Assembly (NCBI GenBank): GCA_965372405.1
Contig: CBDVCE010000004.1
Location: forward strand, 48,094 to 112,093
Source: Sunxiuqinia sp965372405
GTDB taxonomy: Bacteria; Bacteroidota; Bacteroidia; Bacteroidales; Prolixibacteraceae
Direction of reading: 5' to 3'
DNA: 64,000 nucleotides
Position numbers and translations under genes: made by a program. Below the pieces are notes generated by a model. The model was given only the letters and a program-made list of their open reading frames with translations, had not been told where the DNA came from and ran no database searches. Positions 44,030 through 51,609 of the stretch are shown piece by piece. The first letter of the stretch is position 1. The number at the start of each line of letters is the position of its first letter.

Positions 44030-44572
44030 TTAGTTCTTGCCTGTTTTGAATCCAATTTGTTTTTGGGGTTTAGGATTTTCCTGTTTTTCAATTAATTCAT
44101 CAAGATAACTAAAAACCAGTTCTATATTTTTATCCTGACTGTCAAGCTTCTTCTTAATTTCTTCAATTTCTAGTTTTAGGCTTAAGTTATCTGTCAGCAT
44201 TTCACGAACCTTTGTGAAAATCCGCATAATTTGAATGTTAACTTTTATGGCAAGTTTACTATTTAAGACACTGGACAACATTAATACTCCATGTTCAGTG
44301 AAAACATAGGGTAATTTTCTTCGACCACCCCAACTTGAAGTCGCAAATTGCGATTTCAAATTTTGAAATTCAGAATCAGTAAGTTGGAACATAAAGTCAA
44401 TAGGAAAACGTTCAATATTTCGTTTTACTTGTTCGTTCAAACGGCGGGTTTCAATCCCGTAAAGCTCAGCTAAATCACTGTCAAGCATCACTTTCTCATC
44501 CCTTATCAAGTAAATTTTGCTTAAAAGCCTCTCTTCAGGTAACATATTTTGACTCTCATATTCTTGGGTCAT
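44030..44572 (-). CDS. ORF6N domain-containing protein
   Basis: A 180-residue protein. Residues about 12-100 are an ORF6N domain: KIYLIRDEKVMLDSDLAELY, ETRRLNEQVKRNIERFPIDF and YVFTEHGVLMLSSVLNSKLA. ORF6N is a KilA-N-related, probably DNA-binding domain typical of phage antirepressors and widespread in Bacteroidota chromosomes. A coiled coil follows (LKLEIEEIKKKLDSQDKNIE), and the tail is basic. No other phage gene is near, so it is a solitary gene of unknown role. Confidence 0.88.
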   Translation of the reverse strand: MTQEYESQNMLPEERLLSKIYLIRDEKVMLDSDLAELYGIETRRLNEQVKRNIERFPIDFMFQLTDSEFQNLKSQFATSSWGGRRKLPYVFTEHGVLMLSSVLNSKLAIKVNIQIMRIFTKVREMLTDNLSLKLEIEEIKKKLDSQDKNIELVFSYLDELIEKQENPKPQKQIGFKTGKN

Positions 44573-44661
44573 AGGGTGGTTTTTTGTGGTTACACAAATA
44601 TCGCGATTGATTTTTATTTTACTAATTAATGTATTTAGATGTGTTTTAGTAAATTTACTGC

Positions 44662-45792
44662 ATGACCAAAAATCTAACGATTGGTTTTGATGCTAAGCGC
44701 GCATTTGTTAATGCTGCTGGTTTGGGGAATTACAGTCGTAATACATTAAAAGCACTTGCTGAGTTTTATCCAAAAAGCAGGTATCTTCTATTTACACCTA
44801 AGGTTGTTGATAGCCGATTTCCCTTGCCTTTGGGTACTACAGTCATAACGCCCGATAACTTATGTTGGCGTGTCCTAAAACCATTTTGGAGAAGGTTTAA
44901 AATATCGGAGCTTGCCCATAAAGCAAATCTCGATATTTATCATGGGTTAAGCCATGAGCTACCAATAGGTATTGAAAAAACCGGAATAAAAAGTATTGTC
45001 ACCATTCATGATTTGATTTTTATTCGATTCCCGGAATTGTACAAGGCAACCGATCGGAAAATCTATTATAAAAAATATAGACATGCCTGTCAGGTAGCAG
45101 ATCATATCATTGCAATTAGTGAACAAAGTAAAAGTGATATCATTGAATTTTTTAAAATCGAGCCACAAAAGATATCGGTGATTTATCAATCGATAAATTC
45201 GATTTTTTATGATTTCTGTAATGTAAATCTGCTTGAAGAAACACAAAAGAAATATGGTCTTCCAAGAAAATTTATATTATCAGTTGGAACCATTGAGGCC
45301 CGAAAAAATATTAAACCAGTACTACAGGCAATAAGTGACTCTAATTTTGAACTGCCTCTGGTAATTGTTGGGAAACCAACGAAATATTTGAAAACCATTC
45401 AGCCATTGATACATAAGCTGGGAGGTCAGTTAATTTTTCTTCATGGAGTAAACGATGAAGAGTTGAGTCGTATTTATCGTTTGGCTCAATTAATGATTTA
45501 TGTGTCAGTTTTTGAGGGTTTTGGATTGCCTATTGTAGAGGCGCAAGCTGCTGGGTGCCCGGTAATAACCTCAAAAGTTAGCAGCATGCCCGAGGCTGGA
45601 GGAGATGCTGCACACTATGTTTCTCCAAACAGTGTTCCTGAAATCTCCAATGCGATTAATAAGTTGATTGATGATAATGAGTACCATTCTCAATTGGTTG
45701 TGAAGGGCTATGAAAATGCGAAGCGGTTTAGAGCAGAGAGCTATTCAAATCAGTTAATGGAAATTTATAAAAAGGTTTATGATGAACGATGA
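44662..45792 (+). CDS. Glycosyltransferase family 4 (GT-B fold)
   Basis: A 376-residue cytoplasmic or membrane-associated glycosyltransferase. The N-domain begins IGFDAKRAFVNAAGLGNYSR, and the C-domain has FILSVGTIEARKNIKPVLQA and the donor-binding YVSVFEGFGLPIVEAQAAGC (E-x7-E type). The sugar donor and acceptor cannot be told, though proteins of this kind often add mannose to lipid-linked glycans. Its end overlaps the tsaC-like gene by 14 bases. Confidence 0.9.
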   Translation: MTKNLTIGFDAKRAFVNAAGLGNYSRNTLKALAEFYPKSRYLLFTPKVVDSRFPLPLGTTVITPDNLCWRVLKPFWRRFKISELAHKANLDIYHGLSHELPIGIEKTGIKSIVTIHDLIFIRFPELYKATDRKIYYKKYRHACQVADHIIAISEQSKSDIIEFFKIEPQKISVIYQSINSIFYDFCNVNLLEETQKKYGLPRKFILSVGTIEARKNIKPVLQAISDSNFELPLVIVGKPTKYLKTIQPLIHKLGGQLIFLHGVNDEELSRIYRLAQLMIYVSVFEGFGLPIVEAQAAGCPVITSKVSSMPEAGGDAAHYVSPNSVPEISNAINKLIDDNEYHSQLVVKGYENAKRFRAESYSNQLMEIYKKVYDER

Positions 45793-46345
45793 TATTGTAA
45801 AAGCATTGGAAGTTCTTCAGCAAGGAGGAGTGATTTTGTATCCAACAGATACAATCTGGGGTCTGGGTTGTGATGCTACAAATGCAGAGGCGGTTAAAAA
45901 GATTTATGAGATAAAGAGACGTGAAGACAGCAAAAGTATGTTGGTACTGATGGAGAATATTAATTTCTTGGAGCGTTATGTTGAGGAAGTTCCAGAGGTT
46001 GCATACGATCTGATTGAGTTTTCTGAGAAACCAATGACTATTATCTATCCAGGAGCCAAGAGTCTGGCATCAAACTTAATTGCTGAAGATGGAAGTATTG
46101 GCATTCGTGTTTCCGGTGAAGCCTTTACGCAAAGATTGATCCAGCGATTTAAAAAACCGATTGTCTCTACTTCTGCTAATATTAGCGGAGAAACATCGCC
46201 AGTAAATTTTTATGAGATTCACCAAGAGATTAAGGAATCTGTTGATTATGTTGTGGGTTATCGGCAAGATGATACTGGGTCTGCTAATCCTTCCAGTATA
46301 GTAAAATTGGGAGTTGGGGGAGAAATTAAAATTCTTCGGAAATAA
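45779..46345 (+). CDS. tsaC: L-threonylcarbamoyladenylate synthase (TsaC/YrdC/Sua5)
   Basis: A 188-residue enzyme that makes threonylcarbamoyl-AMP for the t6A modification at position 37 of ANN-decoding tRNAs. GGVILYPTDTIWGLGCDATN and KIYEIKRREDSKSMLVLMEN form the substrate pocket, with the K-R-x-S-K motif, and PIVSTSANISGETSP is the second signature. It has the short TsaC form without a Sua5 C-terminal domain. Two adjacent ATG codons (45779, 45782) can start it, inside the end of the GT4 gene, suggesting translational coupling. Confidence 0.93.
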   Translation: MMNDDIVKALEVLQQGGVILYPTDTIWGLGCDATNAEAVKKIYEIKRREDSKSMLVLMENINFLERYVEEVPEVAYDLIEFSEKPMTIIYPGAKSLASNLIAEDGSIGIRVSGEAFTQRLIQRFKKPIVSTSANISGETSPVNFYEIHQEIKESVDYVVGYRQDDTGSANPSSIVKLGVGGEIKILRK

Positions 46346-46347
46346 AA

Positions 46348-46373
46348 AGAGCTGCCTCTAAAGAAACAGCCCT
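46348..46373. terminator. Terminator between tsaC and the head-GIN gene
   Basis: AGAGCTG / CAGCCCT stem with one mismatch, A-rich on the left and CTTTC on the right, lies between two convergent genes and may serve both. Confidence 0.5.
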
Positions 46374-46394
46374 TTCAAAAATTCCACTCAAGTA

Positions 46395-47102
46395 TCAATA
46401 TTGTTTTACAGAGCCAGAGCCTGCAACTGATTTATCAATTCGGGGGTTGCCTTTATATCGAACATCGCCGGAACCTGCAACACGTACATTTAAATTATCT
46501 TCAGCATGTACTACTACATTTCCAGAACCTGCAATTCTTACATTTACATCTGAAGCTTCAAATCCAGCTCCTTTAAAATTGCCAGAACCTGAAATATTAA
46601 CGCTCAAATCCTGTGCTTCTCCATTTCCTCCAATTTCAATATCACCACTACCTGAAATTGAAGCTTTAACACGTTCTGCACTTAAATCAGGCAACGATAT
46701 ATCGCCACTTCCGCTTACCGCTAGATTAAGTATACGACTTTTAATATCACCTTCTCCAATTATATCACCGCTTCCAGAAAGAGCTAACGCATCAATTTCG
46801 GGTATAGTAATAAAAATGTCGATGGTTCCAGGTTTAAAATCTTTCCAGAATAAGTTCTTCTTTGGAAATCGAATAATTAGCTCGCTACCTTTAACTTCTG
46901 TTACAATATCTTCGAGAGTTGATGGCTTTGCAACAATCTCAATATATTGTTTTTTCCCTTGCTCAATGTGCAAATTTGCAGGAATGCGAAGTGAAATCTC
47001 GGTAAATGCTGAAACATTGCGCTCTTCACTTTCGGCTTTGGCTGGAATAGCCATGCATATCATCGCAAATAGAACGATGAGTGTAATCATTTTTGTTTTC
47101 AT
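46395..47102 (-). CDS. Head-GIN (DUF2807) domain secreted protein
   Basis: A 235-residue protein with a signal peptide (MITLIVLFAMICMAIPAKAE after MKTK). The mature part is a beta-helix-like DUF2807 domain with regular repeats: SGSGDIIGEG, SGSGDISLPD, SGSGDIEIGG, SGSGNFKGAG, AGSGNVVVHA, AGSGDVRYKG and AGSGSVKQY, spaced about 20 residues apart, one per coil. The family is common in Bacteroidota; role unknown, often near anti-sigma or adhesion genes. The start at 47102 is chosen because an upstream extension lacks a signal peptide and overlaps rimM. Confidence 0.88.
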   Translation of the reverse strand: MKTKMITLIVLFAMICMAIPAKAESEERNVSAFTEISLRIPANLHIEQGKKQYIEIVAKPSTLEDIVTEVKGSELIIRFPKKNLFWKDFKPGTIDIFITIPEIDALALSGSGDIIGEGDIKSRILNLAVSGSGDISLPDLSAERVKASISGSGDIEIGGNGEAQDLSVNISGSGNFKGAGFEASDVNVRIAGSGNVVVHAEDNLNVRVAGSGDVRYKGNPRIDKSVAGSGSVKQY

Positions 47103-47172
47103 GTGAATTCTGTTTATTGTTTGACTTCTGACTTTTAATAGACGTTTCTTTTTAATAAAAGTTGCAGGATTG

Positions 47173-47706
47173 TCAGTCAATTTCAAAAATTCCTTCCGGG
47201 CACTGTAGTTCAATTTCCCTTTTCTTTTCATCAAAGCGAACAAGAAAGTCCTCATTAAAAGGAACAAGCACTTCTGCATTTTTGAATTTAACTTGTAGAA
47301 CCAAGTTGCCTGCAAAGTCATCTACCTGTTCAATTTCTCCAATTTTGCCCAGTGTTTCATCAAATAAAATAAATCCGATAAGATTGTGAAGTCCGATTTC
47401 TTCCTCATTCAAAATAATGACTTCATTTTTAAGAAAAACTGGAGTACCACAGATTCTCTTTACGTCAATTTCATCTTCTATCCATTTAAAACGAACAAGT
47501 GCTGAGTCAGTTGAACGGATTCGAATGCCATCTTTAGTTGGGAAGAAAGGAACCAATAATTGATCGATTTCTAGAAAGAAGGTTGGATATTCTTCCAGAC
47601 TTTCGGTGTAATCTTCTTCTAACTGAAGTACAATGTCACCTTTTATGCCATGAGGTTTTTGAAGAAACCCAATTTTTGTGCAATCTGTTTTTGGGATAGT
47701 TTCCAT
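47173..47706 (-). CDS. rimM: Ribosome maturation factor RimM
   Basis: A 177-residue 16S rRNA processing factor that binds protein S19 during assembly of the 30S head. The N-terminal RimM domain (TKIGFLQKPHGIKGDIVLQL) and a PRC-barrel (IGFILFDETLGKIGEIEQVD, LVPFNEDFLVRFDEKKREIE) are in the normal order. It is downstream of rpsP on the same strand, as in most bacteria, but trmD and rplS, which usually follow, are absent. A terminator separates it from rpsP. Confidence 0.95.
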   Translation of the reverse strand: METIPKTDCTKIGFLQKPHGIKGDIVLQLEEDYTESLEEYPTFFLEIDQLLVPFFPTKDGIRIRSTDSALVRFKWIEDEIDVKRICGTPVFLKNEVIILNEEEIGLHNLIGFILFDETLGKIGEIEQVDDFAGNLVLQVKFKNAEVLVPFNEDFLVRFDEKKREIELQCPEGIFEID

Positions 47707-47709
47707 AGT

Positions 47710-47748
47710 ACAAAAATAAAAAAAGCGATAGATTAATTCTACCGCTTT
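47710..47748 (-). terminator. Terminator between rpsP and rimM
   Basis: An 11-bp stem AAAGCGGTAGA / TCTATCGCTTT (one G-U pair) with a five-base loop is followed by TTTTTTTATTTTTG. The tail contains TATTTTTG, which also fits the -7 consensus, just five bases before the rimM start. Confidence 0.75.
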
Positions 47749-47801
47749 CTGATCGTATCTGTATTAAGAGTTGTTTCTTAAATGTCAGGAGTCGATCTGG
47801 C

Positions 47802-48455
47802 TTATTCAGCCTTCTTTTCTTCAGGAGCTACTTCAGCTACTGGTGCTTCTGCAGGAGTTTCCTCAACTACAGGCTCTACAGTTGGTGCTTCTTCAGTTAC
47901 AGGAGCTTCAGCTTCAACAGTTTCTTCTTCTGCTACTTCTTCAACCACTTCTTCAGCGGTTTCAGCGGCAACAGCAGCTTCTGCTTCGGCAACTAAGTCT
48001 GCATTTCTTTTGGCAATTGCTTCAGCTCTGTCTTCGTTGATTTTCTTTTCAGCTTCAAGACGTTTACTTTTGTCCGCATCGCTTTCATTAGCTAAGCGGT
48101 CAATTTTAGCCTGGATTCTTGCTTCTTTTTCAGTCGTCCAAGCCTGGAAACGGCGATCTGCTTCATCTTCGTCAAAAGAACCTTTTGCAACCCCACCCTG
48201 AAGGTGTTTTTTGTACATGACACCTTTGTAAGATAAAATAGCTCTCACGGTATCTGTTGGTTGAGCACCTTTGTTCAGCCAGTTTAAAGCTTCATCAAAA
48301 TCAAGATCGATCGTAGCAGGATTCGTATTTGGATTATAAGTCCCGATCCTTTCAATGTAACGACCATCTCGTGGTGCCCTGCTATCAGCTATCACAATGT
48401 GATAGTAAGCTAATCTTTTGCGACCATGTCGCTGCAATCTGATTTTTGCTGGCAT
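47802..48455 (-). CDS. rpsP: 30S ribosomal protein S16 with long acidic C-terminal extension
   Basis: A 217-residue protein whose first 80 residues are S16 (PAKIRLQRHGRKRLAYYHIV, DSRAPRDGRYIERIGTYNP, WLNKGAQPTDTVRAILSYKG). S16 is normally about 80-90 residues. Here it is followed by a charged helix-rich segment (residues 80-145) and a low-complexity tail of Glu, Ala, Val and Pro (VAEEETVEAEAPVTEEAPTV). Extended S16 is a known Bacteroidota feature, but this tail is on the long side. The start at 48455 (MPAKIRLQ) matches the family. Confidence 0.96.
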   Translation of the reverse strand: MPAKIRLQRHGRKRLAYYHIVIADSRAPRDGRYIERIGTYNPNTNPATIDLDFDEALNWLNKGAQPTDTVRAILSYKGVMYKKHLQGGVAKGSFDEDEADRRFQAWTTEKEARIQAKIDRLANESDADKSKRLEAEKKINEDRAEAIAKRNADLVAEAEAAVAAETAEEVVEEVAEEETVEAEAPVTEEAPTVEPVVEETPAEAPVAEVAPEEKKAE

Positions 48456-48488
48456 TGAATTATAAATTAAATTGATAAAATTGTCGCG

Positions 48489-48517
48489 CAAAGATAAACT
48501 TTTATTTCTGAAATCAA
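48489..48517 (-). promoter_or_regulatory. Promoter of rpsP
   Basis: TTG (48517-48515), an 18-base spacer and TATCTTTG (48496-48489) on the minus strand match the Bacteroidota consensus. The -7 box lies 33 bp before the start. Confidence 0.5.
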
Positions 48518-48663
48518 TAAGAAACTTTAGATTGCTTTGTAGGAAAATCTAGTGATAACTCATTCTGTCAGTATCGAATTAGCTAAAATTGATCCCTTAA
48601 ATATTAGAAATTCCCAGAAAGTTGGTTTGATCCCCGAAAAGTACTTATCTGAAAATTTGGCAT

Positions 48664-48693
48664 AAAAAAAGCCACTTCAAATGAAGAGGCTTT
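48664..48693 (-). terminator. Terminator of rpsT
   Basis: AAAGCC-A-CTTC and GAAG-A-GGCTTT form a stem with one internal mismatch and loop AAAT, followed on the minus strand by a T run (48670-48664). Confidence 0.75.
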
Positions 48694-48715
48694 CAGTATA
48701 TCTTAGCTTGTAAGC

Positions 48716-48967
48716 TTATAACTTGCTAATTTGAGCGGCTAATTTAGATTTTAGGTTCGCAGCTTTATTCTTATGAATAATGTTTCTTTTTGCCAACCTG
48801 TCAATCATAGATGCAACTTTAGGATAATCTGCTGCTGCAGCTTCTTTGTCAGTTGTTTCACGCAATTTTCTTAAAGCATTACGCATTGTCTTAGCGAAAA
48901 ATTTATTATTCGTGCGCTTTACTTCGTCTTGCCTGATTCTTTTCTTTGCTGATTGATGATGTGCCAT
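48716..48967 (-). CDS. rpsT: 30S ribosomal protein S20
   Basis: An 83-residue, very basic helical protein, MAHHQSAKKRIRQDEVKRTN at the start and FAKTMRNALRKLRETTDKEA in the middle, matching S20 throughout and of normal length. It starts 29 bp after the 3' end of tRNA-Glu and is probably on the same transcript, driven by the promoter at 49098-49128. Confidence 0.97.
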   Translation of the reverse strand: MAHHQSAKKRIRQDEVKRTNNKFFAKTMRNALRKLRETTDKEAAAADYPKVASMIDRLAKRNIIHKNKAANLKSKLAAQISKL

Positions 48968-48996
48968 TTTAAATTCTTCAGTGTAAATAAAATTAG

Positions 48997-49068
48997 TAGC
49001 CCGTAGGGGATTCGAACCCCTGCTACCAGGATGAAAACCTGGCGTCCTAACCCCTAGACGAACGGGCC
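48997..49068 (-). tRNA. tRNA-Glu (anticodon TTC)
   Basis: The minus strand folds as a cloverleaf. The acceptor is GGCCCGT/ACGGGCT with a first G-U pair. The anticodon arm is CCAGG-TTTTCAT-CCTGG with anticodon TTC at 49035-49033. The T arm is AGGGG-TTCGAAT-CCCCT. The discriminator base is A and the next bases are CTA, so the CCA end is not encoded. The gene is 29 bp upstream of rpsT. Confidence 0.97.
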
Positions 49069-49097
49069 AACATTTCAATTCCCTAAAATTGGGACTG

Positions 49098-49128
49098 CAA
49101 AAATAGATCAAATTTTGAAGCCGCCAAA
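49098..49128 (-). promoter_or_regulatory. Promoter of the tRNA-Glu-rpsT transcript
   Basis: A full consensus match on the minus strand: TTTG (49128-49125), a 19-base spacer and TATTTTTG (49105-49098). The -7 box ends 29 bp before the tRNA. Confidence 0.7.
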
Positions 49129-49246
49129 TTTTTTATCAGGATTTTTTCTGAAATCTGCATTTTCTTCGTTTAGAAAAGCGTTTTTTGATTTCAGCGATGC
49201 AAAGAAATACAAGATTTTGATATTATCAAATAAAAAAATGAAAAAT

Positions 49247-50188
49247 TTACTTCCATTCGACAATTGTTCCTCTATCCTTATCCAAAAGTTCCTTTGGCAT
49301 GGATGAAACAATTTCTTTCCAAAGCAATTCAATTAGTTTATTTTTAGCGAAATGGCGGGAATATACCAAACTAACCTCACGTAAAGGTTTAACATCGGCA
49401 AAATGACGAACATGATCTGTTCGGGTTTCTTCCATTTCAATTGCAGCGAGCTCCGGAATAAGTGTGATTCCACCTTCTTTGTCAATAATATTCATTAAAG
49501 TTTCGAGTGAACCAGCCTCGAAATGAAAAGGAAGTTCCTCGTTGGAGGCTCCTTTAAAAGAACATAAATTAATAACCTGATGACGGAAGCAATGTCCGTC
49601 ACTAAGTAACCATATTTCCGGAATTGCAATATCATTAACTTTTATTGCTGGTTTTTTATGAAGAGGATGTTCTTCATGTGCATAAACCATCATTTCTTCA
49701 TAAAAGATTGGTTTTTCGTTAATACGATCTTCTTTTAGAGGAGTGACCAATATTCCAACATCTAAAAGATCCCGGCTGAGCTGATTAACAATATTGTCAG
49801 TGGTAAGCTCTTCCACTTTAATCATGATATTGGGATACTTCCGTTTGTAGTTTCCAATAAAAAGGGGGAGCAGGTATGGAGCTAAAGTTGGGATAATCCC
49901 AATCTTTAATTCACCGGAAATTAGATTCTTATGATCTTTTATTATGTTGTTTATTTTCTCTGTTTCCTGAATAACGCCACGAGCTTGGTAAATAATTCTT
50001 GCACCCACATCAGTAGGAATAAGTGGTTGTTTACTACGATCAAAAATGATAACCTCCAGATCCTCTTCCAACTTTTTTATTTGCATACTTAGTGTTGGTT
50101 GAGTAATGAAACAGTGTTCTGCAGCTCTTCCAAAATGACGAAAAGTATCAACGGCTACAATGTATTCAAGCTGGGTAATTGTAATCAT
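49247..50188 (-). CDS. oxyR: Hydrogen-peroxide-sensing LysR-type regulator OxyR
   Basis: A 313-residue LysR-family activator. The helix-turn-helix is TFRHFGRAAEHCFITQPTLS. The two sensor cysteines, Cys200 and Cys209 in DGHCFRHQVINLC, have the same spacing as Cys199 and Cys208 of E. coli OxyR, which form a disulfide on peroxide exposure. The protein would turn on catalase, peroxiredoxin and iron-storage genes. None of these is nearby. A putative OxyR half-site lies just upstream. Confidence 0.95.
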   Translation of the reverse strand: MITITQLEYIVAVDTFRHFGRAAEHCFITQPTLSMQIKKLEEDLEVIIFDRSKQPLIPTDVGARIIYQARGVIQETEKINNIIKDHKNLISGELKIGIIPTLAPYLLPLFIGNYKRKYPNIMIKVEELTTDNIVNQLSRDLLDVGILVTPLKEDRINEKPIFYEEMMVYAHEEHPLHKKPAIKVNDIAIPEIWLLSDGHCFRHQVINLCSFKGASNEELPFHFEAGSLETLMNIIDKEGGITLIPELAAIEMEETRTDHVRHFADVKPLREVSLVYSRHFAKNKLIELLWKEIVSSMPKELLDKDRGTIVEWK

Positions 50189-50213
50189 AGATTTGGTTTT
50201 TGAGTTGATAAAT

Positions 50214-50228
50214 ATAGAAAAAATCTAT
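50214..50228. promoter_or_regulatory. Putative OxyR site ATAG-N7-CTAT
   Basis: ATAG-AAAAAAT-CTAT reads the OxyR half-motif (ATAG-N7-CTAT), 25 bp upstream of the oxyR start and overlapping a weak -7 element (TATATTTA, minus strand). Only one of the two usual half-motifs is present. Autorepression is inferred. Confidence 0.45.
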
Positions 50229-50245
50229 CAATTTTGAAAATTCAT

Positions 50246-50755
50246 TTAACTGAAAAGCTGCTGTCGTTGCCACTCAAAAATACTTACCGCAAGGGCATGA
50301 GAAACATTCATTGATTTGCATAAACCTGTCATGGGAATATGAACAGTGTTTTGGCATTGATTCAATATATCTTCTGGTAAGCCATATTTTTCATTGCCAA
50401 CAATAAATGCTATGTTATCAGGAAGTTGAGTTGTGTATATATTTTTTGAATTGGCACTTGTTTCAATTGCTGTTAGCTGATAATCCGTGGGAAGTAAGTT
50501 TATAAATTCAGTAAAAGAAATGAACGAAAGTTTTACATTTTTGTAACTCAGACCTGCCGTTTTTTTGATCGATGATTCTCGCTTTGGGTTTTCATTGTCT
50601 AAAATAAATAGTTGATTGGTACCTAAATTGTCCGCTAAGCGCATCAGGCTTCCGATATTTCCCGGATTTTGAATTTGCCAGGCAGCAATGATTGGCTTTG
50701 CTGGAAGTTCAGGATAATCTTCAGATTGAAAAAAAGCGACTGAATTTGTTTCCAT
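50246..50755 (-). CDS. SpoU/TrmH-family RNA 2'-O-methyltransferase
   Basis: A 169-residue SPOUT enzyme. Its catalytic domain has IAAWQIQNPGNIGSLMRLAD (motif 1), IAFIVGNEKYGLPEDIL (motif 2) and VHIPMTGLCKSMNVSHALAV (motif 3), which form the knotted S-adenosylmethionine site. It would methylate a ribose in tRNA or rRNA; the exact nucleotide is unknown. The start at 50755 (METNSVAFF) is preferred to an upstream in-frame Met. Confidence 0.9.
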   Translation of the reverse strand: METNSVAFFQSEDYPELPAKPIIAAWQIQNPGNIGSLMRLADNLGTNQLFILDNENPKRESSIKKTAGLSYKNVKLSFISFTEFINLLPTDYQLTAIETSANSKNIYTTQLPDNIAFIVGNEKYGLPEDILNQCQNTVHIPMTGLCKSMNVSHALAVSIFEWQRQQLFS

Positions 50756-50822
50756 TCGGATAATTATTAATTTACTTTGATTGTTGAATTTTACGAAAGA
50801 ACAATTTAAAATGCATATGTCC

Positions 50823-51608
50823 ATGAATTTAGGCAAGGTTTTTATCATTTTACTGGCAGCAATTGTTTTATTTTCATGTGAAAGTGAAAAGAAAAAAGCG
50901 GCTGAATCACTTTTGCAGGCTCAGGAAATCTATACGAAAGGCGACACCACGCTGGCACTTTTAAAGCTTGATACTTTGAAAATGTTATACAAAGGTGCCA
51001 TTCAGGAGATTGTTTCTGCTGACCAGTTTAAGAAGAAGATTTATGGTGATATTTTCTATCGTAAGCAAGATGAGTTGGATAGTTTGAACCTTAGTTTTGA
51101 GAATCTATCTAAAAAGTTTATTACTGAAAAAACAGATTTTGATCGCTATACTCAATACATTCATAAACGTCAGCAATTTAAGCGCAGATGGAATAAATCG
51201 TTTATGCAGGTGCATTTAGATGAACGAGGTGACTTATATCTCTCCAGTAATTACTATGGAGATAAATGGCTTGAACATACCGGAATGCGGGTTTATGATG
51301 GCGACATTCAGGCAAAAACTCTAAAGGTTCCTATCGATAATGTATTAAATCATCGTAGCGACTTTCTGGAAACTAAATGGGAGAAGGTCTCTTATCGTGA
51401 AGGCACAGATAATGGCGTTATTCAGTTTATTGCTGACAATGCTGACCGCAACCTAAAAGCAGTTTTTCTGGGCAAGCAATACTATTATGTCATTCTTGAG
51501 GAATACGATAAGCAAGCAGTGAAAGACGCTCTGGCTCTTTCCAAGTTGTTAATTCGTAAGAAAAAACTGGAGAAGGAAGTTAAAAACCTGCAGTCAAAAG
51601 TTGGTTAA
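50823..51608 (+). CDS. Lipoprotein of unknown function with coiled coil
   Basis: A 261-residue predicted lipoprotein with lipobox VLFSC (Cys19). Helical segments follow (AAESLLQAQEIYTKGDTTLA, resembling a TPR-like repeat; SLNLSFENLSKKF), then a beta-rich middle (GDLYLSSNYYGDKWLEHTGM), and a Lys-rich coiled coil at the end (LLIRKKKLEKEVKNLQSKV). I recognise no family. Alternative starts at 50811 and 50817 would add a few residues. It is divergent from the SpoU gene and convergent with ppk1, the two stops being one base apart. Confidence 0.8.
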   Translation: MNLGKVFIILLAAIVLFSCESEKKKAAESLLQAQEIYTKGDTTLALLKLDTLKMLYKGAIQEIVSADQFKKKIYGDIFYRKQDELDSLNLSFENLSKKFITEKTDFDRYTQYIHKRQQFKRRWNKSFMQVHLDERGDLYLSSNYYGDKWLEHTGMRVYDGDIQAKTLKVPIDNVLNHRSDFLETKWEKVSYREGTDNGVIQFIADNADRNLKAVFLGKQYYYVILEEYDKQAVKDALALSKLLIRKKKLEKEVKNLQSKVG

Positions 51609-51609
51609 T

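Noticed and set aside
44030..44572. A prophage marked by the ORF6N gene
   Set aside because: No other phage gene, integrase or attachment site was found around it.
46447..47106. A plus-strand Ser/Pro-rich frame opposite the head-GIN gene
   Set aside because: It is a shadow of the GSGD repeats on the minus strand.
47782..48201. A plus-strand Ser/Ala-rich frame opposite rpsP
   Set aside because: It mirrors the repetitive S16 tail on the other strand; composition reflects the Glu/Ala codons of rpsP.
49115..49306. A 63-residue plus-strand frame upstream of the tRNA
   Set aside because: It overlaps the 3' end of oxyR and the tRNA promoter, without domain or start signals.
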